From the NCBI GenBank assembly GCA_937879855.1, contig CALFMO010000039.1, positions 7,901 to 71,900 on the forward strand: DNA of 64,000 nt, read 5' to 3'. The notes beneath the pieces are model-generated. The model had not been told where the DNA came from and searched no databases. It saw only the letters and a list, made by a program, of their open reading frames with translations. Made by a program: the position numbers and the translations under genes. Each line of letters begins with the position of its first letter. The stretch's first letter is position 1. This document shows positions 16,418 through 23,096 of this stretch, piece after piece. Source of the DNA: an uncultured Acidobacteriaceae bacterium. GTDB taxonomy: Bacteria; Acidobacteriota; Terriglobia; Terriglobales; Acidobacteriaceae.

Positions 16418-17952
16418 TGCGCACCTCCCTGGTCAGGTGCGCCGTTGGAGGATTGTTGGCCTCCGCCCGCAGTTTCGATCTGACCTACCGTGCGATTGGT
16501 GTCGGTAAATACCTGGTTGGCGATGCGGCGAATATCGGCCTTGCTGACCTGATCGATCCGGTCGACCGAGCGAAACAGCTCGCGCCAGTCGCCATAGCGG
16601 GTCTGATAGGTCGCAAGCTGCGTGGCCAAGCCTTGGTTGTCGGCAAGGCCGCGAATTAGATTAGCTTTGGATCTTGTCTTGATCATCTTGAGTTCGTCGT
16701 CGGAAATATCTTCTTTTTTGAGCTTGTCGATTTCCCCGTGGATGGCGTCGGCCATCTCCTGTGGCGTATGTCCGGGAAGCGGCACCGCAAGAAAGGCGAA
16801 AAGGTGGGGATATTTGATGCCCGGGTATCCGGTGAGTCCCTCAGAGAAGGAGGCAATTTTTTTGTCACGCACGAGCGAGCGATAGAGCCGCGATGTGCGG
16901 CCTTCCGACATGAGGTCGGTGATGGCATCGAAAACCGCGTCGTCTTTACTGCGGTAGTCGGGACGGTGGTAGCCCTCAATGTAGATCGGTTGCGACCGAT
17001 CCTGGAGGACGACTCTGCGTTCCGAGTTCTGCGGCGGTTCGGTGGTCGTAGTTTCGTCGGGTTGCGGATGCGCGGGCAGGCGGCCAAAGTACTTTTCGAG
17101 GATCGGCATGGCTTGCGCCGCCTTTACGTCACCCGCGACGGCGACCACCATGTTGGCCGGCACATAGTAGGTGTCGAAGAATTTCTGGGCATCGGTGGCC
17201 GAGAAATGATTCAGGTCCGACATCCATCCAATGGTCGGCCGATGATAGGGATGGGCCGCAAAAGCCTCTTCAGTGAACTGCTCAAGCAGGCGGCCGAAAG
17301 GACTGCTATCGGTACGCAGGCGGCGTTCTTCGATGACTACGTTGCGCTCTTTGTAGAACTCGCGCATCACGGGGTGCAGGAAGCGTTCCGATTCCAGATA
17401 GGCCCAGAGTTCGAGGCGATTTTCCGGCAGCGAGTAGTGATATCCGGTCTCGTCGTAGGAAGTGAAGGCGTTCATGTCTTCGCCGCCGTTCTGTTCGACC
17501 AGCTTGCCGAAGGCGTTGCCAACAACGTACTTGTCGGCTTCCGCGATGGCGTCCTTCCACGCTTTCTCGAGTTGCTTCAACTTCGCTTCATCCCGGCCAA
17601 CGGTTTTGTCGCGCTCAGAAATGTAAGCGGCATAGGCGACTTCGACCTTCTCCAGGGCGGCTTTTTCGGCGGCGTAGTTGGTCGTGCCGATTGTGTCGGT
17701 GCCCTTAAAGGCCATGTGTTCGAACATATGAGCCAGCCCGGTGGCGCGCATCGGATCCTGCGCGGAACCGGCGTCGACCAGCGTGAAGAAAGAGAAAACC
17801 GGAGCCTCAGGGCGCTCGCAGATCAGGAGGGTAAGGCCGTTCGGCAGCTTCTTGACCGTAATGCGTTTCTCGAAAGACGCCAGGTCCTGCGCCAGGGCGA
17901 GGGCAGAGAGAAGAAAGAAGACAGCGGCAATTTTCAGGGTATGGTGTTTCAT
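16414..17952 (-). CDS. M16 family zinc peptidase, catalytic subunit
   Basis: 512 residues. The start at 17950-17952 gives the signal peptide MKHHTLKIAAVFFLLSALALA; upstream starts add a non-signal leader. The zinc motif is HMFEH at residues 75-79 (HxxEH), with the third ligand in the later NVVIEERR helix. The insertion after the motif (about residues 85-150, charged and helical) is larger than in the mitochondrial processing peptidase family and resembles the YmxG/pitrilysin-like secreted forms of Acidobacteriota. It is the first gene of the unit M16-M16-propeller-DUF5996. Confidence 0.9.
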   Translation of the reverse strand: MKHHTLKIAAVFFLLSALALAQDLASFEKRITVKKLPNGLTLLICERPEAPVFSFFTLVDAGSAQDPMRATGLAHMFEHMAFKGTDTIGTTNYAAEKAALEKVEVAYAAYISERDKTVGRDEAKLKQLEKAWKDAIAEADKYVVGNAFGKLVEQNGGEDMNAFTSYDETGYHYSLPENRLELWAYLESERFLHPVMREFYKERNVVIEERRLRTDSSPFGRLLEQFTEEAFAAHPYHRPTIGWMSDLNHFSATDAQKFFDTYYVPANMVVAVAGDVKAAQAMPILEKYFGRLPAHPQPDETTTTEPPQNSERRVVLQDRSQPIYIEGYHRPDYRSKDDAVFDAITDLMSEGRTSRLYRSLVRDKKIASFSEGLTGYPGIKYPHLFAFLAVPLPGHTPQEMADAIHGEIDKLKKEDISDDELKMIKTRSKANLIRGLADNQGLATQLATYQTRYGDWRELFRSVDRIDQVSKADIRRIANQVFTDTNRTVGQIETAGGGQQSSNGAPDQGGAQ

Positions 17953-18135
17953 CGGACCTCCAGCATCTCTTCGACGGACATGTATTGGACGGACTTGCGG
18001 GGCAGAAGTTTGAAAGTACGTGTAGGGAAGGGAAGTTGTCAAACGAGTCTGGCCCGGATTTAGAGCGGCAGGTTAGGAACAACGCTGTATTTTGCGCGCC
18101 CCGGGATTTCGGGCACAATAACAGCCGGAGATTAT

Positions 18136-19179
18136 GTGACCGATTCGACTGTTGAAATCCAGGGTCGGCATCTGAAGCTGTCGAACCTGGAAAAGGTGCT
18201 TTATCCCGCCGCTGGATTTACCAAGCAGCAGGTGATCGATTATTACGCCCGGATTGCGCCGGCGATGATTCCGCATCTGACGGGGCGCGCTCTGACCCGC
18301 AAGCGATATCCCGACGGCGTGGATGGCGAACCGTTCTTTGAGAAGAACGCTCCTAAGTACAGGCCGGACTGGGTGAAGACGGCTCCGATCTGGAGCGAGG
18401 GCAACCACCGCACCGTTCATTACGTACTCGCGAATGATCTGCCGACCCTGATATGGCTGGCGAATCTGGCAGCGCTCGAACTCCATCCGTCGCTGGCCCT
18501 GGCCAAGGACATAACTTGTCCGACGGAGATGGTTTTCGACCTCGATCCCGGGCCACCGGCGAACATTGTGCAATGCTGCCAGGTGGGGTTGTGGTTGCGC
18601 GAAATATTCCAGCACTTCGACCTTCAGAGTTTTCCCAAGACGTCCGGTTCGAAGGGACTGCAGATTTATGTTCCGCTGAACACGCCAACGAATTACGACG
18701 AGACCAAGACGTTCGCCCGCGCTCTGGCGCAACTGCTGGAGCAGGACCACCGGGAGATGGTCGTCTCCGATATGAAGAAGGCGCTGCGAACGGGCAAGGT
18801 ATTTGTTGATTGGAGTCAGAATGACGAGCACAAGACGACGGTCGCAGTCTACTCGTTGCGGGCCCGCGAGCATCCTACGGTTTCGACTCCGGTAACGTGG
18901 GACGACGTGGAACGCACATTCAAGAAGAAAGACGCAAGCCTGCTGGTGTTCGAAGCGCCGCAAGTGATCTCCCGTGTGGAAAAGATTGGTGATTTGTTTG
19001 CGCCGGTGATCACCTTGAAGCAACGTTTGCCGGATTTGAAGAGTTTGGTGGGGTCTGTGGCGCCAAGGCGCGAGATCGCGGCGCATGTGGACGAGGATTC
19101 AGCGAAGCCACAGAAAGTAGCGCGAAAGAAAAAATCTGCACCGAAGAAGCCTGCCCGGAAAAAGTCTCGAAAAGTATAA
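18136..19179 (+). CDS. ligD: Stand-alone LigD polymerase-domain protein (NHEJ primase-polymerase)
   Basis: 347 residues with a GTG start at 18136 preceded by CGGAG at good spacing; the overlapping ATG at 18134 is out of frame. It has the archaeo-eukaryotic primase fold of LigD PolDom. The catalytic acidic motif is MVFDLDPGP, the nucleotide-binding block is KTSGSKGLQIYVPL and the third motif is KVFVDWSQN. PolDom adds ribo- or deoxynucleotides at broken ends during non-homologous end joining. The ligase and nuclease domains of full LigD are absent and no ku gene is nearby. The last 35 residues are a lysine-rich tail (KKKSAPKKPARKKSRKV), likely for DNA binding. Confidence 0.9.
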   Translation: MTDSTVEIQGRHLKLSNLEKVLYPAAGFTKQQVIDYYARIAPAMIPHLTGRALTRKRYPDGVDGEPFFEKNAPKYRPDWVKTAPIWSEGNHRTVHYVLANDLPTLIWLANLAALELHPSLALAKDITCPTEMVFDLDPGPPANIVQCCQVGLWLREIFQHFDLQSFPKTSGSKGLQIYVPLNTPTNYDETKTFARALAQLLEQDHREMVVSDMKKALRTGKVFVDWSQNDEHKTTVAVYSLRAREHPTVSTPVTWDDVERTFKKKDASLLVFEAPQVISRVEKIGDLFAPVITLKQRLPDLKSLVGSVAPRREIAAHVDEDSAKPQKVARKKKSAPKKPARKKSRKV

Positions 19180-19190
19180 TCTTGGCTTGT

Positions 19191-19214
19191 GTGGGGCGGG
19201 CGCCCTCGCCCGCG
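19191..19214. repeat. REP-like GC-rich palindrome, family B
   Basis: A 7-bp perfect stem (19196-19202 with 19207-19213) with loop CCCT, just after ligD. Near-identical copies occur at 39396-39419 and, inverted, at 39475-39498 inside larC. Confidence 0.8.
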
Positions 19215-19247
19215 TAGGGCGATAATACTCGCTGATCGAGTGAAAGT

Positions 19248-19964
19248 ATGCCACAACTTTTCGTTGGAACGTCGGGATGGGCCTATCCGACCTGGAAGCC
19301 CGATTTCTATCCGGCCAAGCTGGCGCAAAAAAAATTCCTCAGCCACTACGCGACTCAACTCAATACGGTCGAAGTGAATTTTACGTTTCGCCAACTGGTC
19401 AAAGAGTCCACCATTCAGAACTGGCTGCAGGAGACACCTGCACATTTTCGCTTCAGCATCAAGGCCCATCAAGTCATCACTCATATCAAGCGGCTTAAAG
19501 GTACGGAGGATTTCATCCCGCGGTTTCTGGCGACGATCGAGCCATTGGCAGCTGCGGGGAAACTGGGCCCGGTGTTATTTCAACTCCCGCCGAATCTGAA
19601 AGCGGACCCGGTATTGCTCAAGGACTTTCTTGCGATTTTGCCTCGTACCGTGCCGGCAGCGTTTGAATTTCGGCATGACTCTTGGTTCAGCGATTCGACC
19701 TGGGATGTGTTGAAATCGCGGAACGCTGCGCTATGCGTCGCGGAGACGGAGACTTTGACTACGCCGGAAGTCGCCACTGGCCCATTTGTCTACTATCGTT
19801 TTCGCAAGCCGAACTACACGGAAGAGGAGCGGCGCTCCATGATCGAACGGATCGGGCAGCATGTCGCCGCGGGACGCGATGTGTTTGCTTACTTCAAGCA
19901 TGAGGAGACGCCGGAAGGGGCCCTGTTTGCGCTTGACCTGTTGCGCGCGCTTCAAAAGACCTAG
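19248..19964 (+). CDS. DUF72 family protein (YecE-like)
   Basis: 238 residues, full length for the family. It starts with the family signature PQLFVGTSGWAYPTWKPDFYP and keeps FYVSPTGQ-free but canonical blocks VEVNFTFRQL, FRFSIKAHQVITHIKRL and VFAYFKHEETPEG. DUF72 proteins have a TIM-barrel-like fold; the role is unknown. It sits 68 bp after ligD with a REP copy between, so cotranscription is uncertain. Confidence 0.9.
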   Translation: MPQLFVGTSGWAYPTWKPDFYPAKLAQKKFLSHYATQLNTVEVNFTFRQLVKESTIQNWLQETPAHFRFSIKAHQVITHIKRLKGTEDFIPRFLATIEPLAAAGKLGPVLFQLPPNLKADPVLLKDFLAILPRTVPAAFEFRHDSWFSDSTWDVLKSRNAALCVAETETLTTPEVATGPFVYYRFRKPNYTEEERRSMIERIGQHVAAGRDVFAYFKHEETPEGALFALDLLRALQKT

Positions 19965-20009
19965 CGGGTTACGTCTCTACGATCCGTATCCTGCTCATCA
20001 CTTCTATTC

Positions 20010-21044
20010 ATGTCCGATAACGCGCATACTTTTACGATGGCTTCTGACGCGAACTCGCGCCTGCTTTCAGGGTTTCTCGATTACCTGCGCATCGAGAAAG
20101 GTCTGGCGCGGCTTTCCATCAGCGCGTATTCCACCGACATACTCCAGTTCGCCGAGTTCCTGGAAAAGCGTAGACGGCTTCTGTTGACCGCGCGCCGCAG
20201 CGACGTGCGCGAATTCCTGCAACAGCTTTTTTCCAATCAGGTGGACGGGCGCAGCGTGGGGCGCAAGCTCTCGGCGCTGCGTCATCTTTATCGCTATCTC
20301 CTGCTCGACAAGAGAATCGAACACGATCCGACCTTGAATATTGAGTCGCCCCGCCAGTGGAAAGTTTTGCCCAAGTCACTGGCGCGCGATGAGGTGGAAT
20401 CGACGCTGGCGGCTCCGCTCGCGCGATTGGCGAGCGGACGTCGCGATTCTAAGGATGCGGCGGCGCTGGCGGCGCGCGATCGGGCCATGCTCGAACTGCT
20501 GTATGCGGGCGCATTGCGAGTTTCAGAGCTAGTGCATGCCACACTTGAAGATTTAAAGCTGGATGCGGGATACATGCTGGTCCGCGGCAAGGGAGACAAG
20601 GAACGCATCGTGCCCTTGGGTAAACCCGCGCAGGATGCGCTTACCGAGTATCTGGCACAGGGGCGTCCTCTGCTGGTGGAGCGAAAATTGAAAAATCCTC
20701 GGCTTGGCAAGAACGCGAAAAAGACAGGCTGCCCGGTCGAGCCCCCAACAGATCTCACGCGGTCGAGGTCACCGGTTTTGTTTATTGCGCGCGGAGGACG
20801 CAGGTTGACACGCCAGCGCGTTTGGCAGATGGTAGGGGCGGCCTCAGTCGCGTCCGGACGGCACGCGTCGCCGCACATGATGCGTCACTCATGCGCCTCA
20901 CACATGGTAGAGAACGGAGCGGACCTGCGTACGGTGCAGACAATCCTCGGGCATGCGGACATTTCGACCACGCAGGTGTACACGCATCTGGCCCTGGATC
21001 GGCTGCGGACCGTGTATCAGAAACATCATCCGAGAGCGAAATGA
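20010..21044 (+). CDS. xerD: Tyrosine recombinase XerD-like
   Basis: 344 residues. The N-terminal SAM-like DNA-binding domain (FLDYLRIEKGLARLSISAYS) is followed by the catalytic domain. Catalytic residues: Arg in AGALRVSELVHATL, Lys in GKGDKERIVPLG, His-x-x-Arg in SPHMMRHSCASH, His in LGHADISTT and nucleophile Tyr in TQVYTHLAL. Xer enzymes are near 300 residues; the excess is a basic insertion after the Lys motif (about residues 225-255). XerC/XerD together resolve chromosome dimers at dif. The next gene is a second Xer. ATGs at 20010 and 20037 are both possible starts. Confidence 0.88.
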   Translation: MSDNAHTFTMASDANSRLLSGFLDYLRIEKGLARLSISAYSTDILQFAEFLEKRRRLLLTARRSDVREFLQQLFSNQVDGRSVGRKLSALRHLYRYLLLDKRIEHDPTLNIESPRQWKVLPKSLARDEVESTLAAPLARLASGRRDSKDAAALAARDRAMLELLYAGALRVSELVHATLEDLKLDAGYMLVRGKGDKERIVPLGKPAQDALTEYLAQGRPLLVERKLKNPRLGKNAKKTGCPVEPPTDLTRSRSPVLFIARGGRRLTRQRVWQMVGAASVASGRHASPHMMRHSCASHMVENGADLRTVQTILGHADISTTQVYTHLALDRLRTVYQKHHPRAK

Positions 21045-21065
21045 GGCATTGTAGATTGCAGATTT

Positions 21066-21131
21066 TTGATTGCTGATTGAACAGCTTGAACGAATTACTA
21101 TTGGGCTTTTCAATCAACAATCAGCAATCAA
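21066..21131. repeat. Inverted repeat between xerD and xerC
   Basis: Two perfect 14-bp arms, 21066-21079 and 21118-21131, are separated by 38 bases. They are built from the AT-rich unit CAATCA, which also recurs just outside the arms. No T run follows, so it is more likely a repeat element or a processing hairpin than a terminator. Confidence 0.7.
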
Positions 21132-21148
21132 GAAATCAACAATCAAAG

Positions 21149-22054
21149 ATGACAAAGCCGAATACAGTCGTGAGCAGCGCCGTGGCCGATTTTCTCCGCC
21201 ACCTGCGCGAGCGCAACGCCTCGCCGCACACGATCAAGGCGTACAGTGGCGATCTAGCCAACTTCGCATCCTATGCCGGGTCGCGCGATTGGAAGTCGGT
21301 CGACCACATCGTAATTCGCGGATTTCTTTCGCAACTGTACGAAAAGGGATTGAGCAAGACTTCCGTCGCCCGGTCGCTGGCCGCGGTGCGGTCGCTGTAT
21401 CGCTGGTTGGCGCGAGAGGATGTGGTCGATCAGAACCCCGCGAAACTTGTAACCACTCCTAGGCTGCCCAAGAAACTTCCGCGCGTACCAACCATCGAAG
21501 AGATGAACTCGGTACTCGATGGGCAAATGCCGGAGACGGCCTCGTTTCCCGAGCGCGACCGTCTCATGCTCGAACTGCTCTACGGGTGTGGCATCCGCAA
21601 CTCTGAGCTTACGGGCATCAACCTCGACGACATTCGTTTGAGCGCCGAGGCAATCCTGATTCGCGGCAAAGGCAAGAAAGAGCGCTACGTTCCTTTTGGC
21701 GGCTCCGCAAGAAGCGCACTGGTCGCATATCTTCCAGCACGGCAGGCCCTGCTGGCGCAAACGCGCAAGAACACGCCGGCGCTGCTGATCAATCATCGGG
21801 GCGGACGGCTCACCACGCGTAGCGTGGGCCGGATCATCAAAGCAATTGCGGTCGCCAAGGGCCTTTCACCCGACGTTCATCCTCACACCTTGCGCCATGC
21901 ATTCGGTACACACATGCTGGAAGAAGGCGCCGATCTGCGCGCTATTCAGGAATTGCTGGGCCACGAGCGTCTGGCCACCACCCAGCGTTATACGCAGCTA
22001 TCAATGAAGCACGTGTTGCAAGTCTACGATCAGACGCATCCCCGCGCGAAGTAG
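21149..22054 (+). CDS. xerC: Tyrosine recombinase XerC
   Basis: 301 residues from the ATG at 21149; an upstream in-frame ATG would include the inverted repeat and is rejected. All catalytic residues are present: Arg in GCGIRNSELTG, Lys in GKGKKERYVPFG, His-x-x-Arg in HPHTLRHAFGTH, His in LGHERLATT and Tyr in QRYTQLS. The C-terminal region (HVLQVYDQTHPRAK) is typical of XerC. It ends with nearly the same residues as the upstream XerD-like protein, which suggests a shared ancestry or a similar C-terminal partner contact. Confidence 0.92.
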   Translation: MTKPNTVVSSAVADFLRHLRERNASPHTIKAYSGDLANFASYAGSRDWKSVDHIVIRGFLSQLYEKGLSKTSVARSLAAVRSLYRWLAREDVVDQNPAKLVTTPRLPKKLPRVPTIEEMNSVLDGQMPETASFPERDRLMLELLYGCGIRNSELTGINLDDIRLSAEAILIRGKGKKERYVPFGGSARSALVAYLPARQALLAQTRKNTPALLINHRGGRLTTRSVGRIIKAIAVAKGLSPDVHPHTLRHAFGTHMLEEGADLRAIQELLGHERLATTQRYTQLSMKHVLQVYDQTHPRAK

Positions 22055-22187
22055 CAACGTAACCGTGTTACCGCGGTAATTTGGTCGTTCTCCGCTGCAG
22101 ACTCGACAATACAGGACAACGGGAAAGCTGGCGGCCCGATTGCAATTAAGTCTCGGGTTCGGCACCTCTATCCCCCCGGGAGGCGCT

Positions 22188-23096
22188 GTGCGAAAGATCA
22201 ATCCGGAACTCTGGCTGTTGCTGTTTCTGGTGGGAATCGCCGCGATTTTGAATTTTCTGGTCGCTTCGCAGCGAATGGCCCTGGTTTTTTATTTTCTTCC
22301 TACCCTTTTTTCCGCATATCACTTTGGGCGACGGCACGCCACGCTCACGGCGGTTGCAAGCATCGTCTTGGTGGTGTTGCTGGCATACATAAATCCAACG
22401 ATATTCACGCGGCGTGTCGAACTTCCCTTCGATGCTCGTTGGTTCGACTTCGCGCTGTGGGGCGGAGTTCTGATGGTGGCCGGCTATTCGACCGGAACCC
22501 TCTACGAACGAAATCAGAAAACATTGCGCGAGATGGAAGACGGCTACGACGGGATGCTGGTAATCCTGCAAAATTTTCTGGCCAACCAGAAATACAACGA
22601 AACGCACGCTTACCGGATTTCAATGTGCGCCACCAAGATTGCGGAAGCGGTTGGCCTCGACGCGGGCAGCGTTGAAGACATTCGCACCGCCGCGCTTCTC
22701 TTCAACATGAAGGAACTTGGAATCACCAATGAAGTTCTGTGCAAAGCAGCGCAGGTGTCGCAGGAGGACCTGCAGCACGCGGTGCAGAATCGCGCCCAGT
22801 CCGGGACCAAAGCCGGGGCCACTGGTGGCTCACTGCGGCGGGCGATCCCGATTTTTCTTTCCGAGCGGCAGTTGCGCCAAACCGGCGGCAAGCCTGACGA
22901 CGCATCGTTTGAGGTGCAGATTCTGGTTCTGGCCGAAGAATACGAAGCCCTCACCAGTGGCGAGAGAGGCGCGAAGATGTCTCCGTCGCAGGCCGGCCAG
23001 GAAGTGATTAAACGCGCTGGCAACCGTTACGATTCACTGGTGCTGGGCGGTTTCACCACCGCCTTCGGCGGGCAGGCGACGGGCGTCGGCGCCTGA
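22188..23096 (+). CDS. Membrane protein with a catalytically degenerate HD-GYP-like domain
   Basis: 302 residues. I chose the GTG at 22188 because GGGAGG lies five bases before it. Three or four hydrophobic helices (about residues 8-27, 30-45, 52-70 and 88-102) form a DUF4118/MASE-like sensor. The cytosolic part (about 120-215) follows the HD-GYP pattern: ETHAYRISMCATKIAEAVGL, then AALLFNMKELGI where active members have LLHDIGKIGI. The HD pair is replaced by Phe172-Asn173, and no GYP motif follows. It therefore should not hydrolyse cyclic di-GMP and may act as a binding or signalling pseudoenzyme. Its last 63 bases overlap the convergent ligase gene. Confidence 0.7.
   Translation: MRKINPELWLLLFLVGIAAILNFLVASQRMALVFYFLPTLFSAYHFGRRHATLTAVASIVLVVLLAYINPTIFTRRVELPFDARWFDFALWGGVLMVAGYSTGTLYERNQKTLREMEDGYDGMLVILQNFLANQKYNETHAYRISMCATKIAEAVGLDAGSVEDIRTAALLFNMKELGITNEVLCKAAQVSQEDLQHAVQNRAQSGTKAGATGGSLRRAIPIFLSERQLRQTGGKPDDASFEVQILVLAEEYEALTSGERGAKMSPSQAGQEVIKRAGNRYDSLVLGGFTTAFGGQATGVGA

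Noticed and set aside
16738..18063. Long plus-strand reading frame of 441 codons
   Set aside because: It is antisense to the catalytic M16 gene, whose zinc motif, signal peptide and operon overlap are clear. The plus-strand product has no family features.
18073..19086. Minus-strand reading frame of 337 codons
   Set aside because: Antisense to the LigD polymerase gene; Arg/His-rich composition typical of a shadow frame in GC-rich DNA.
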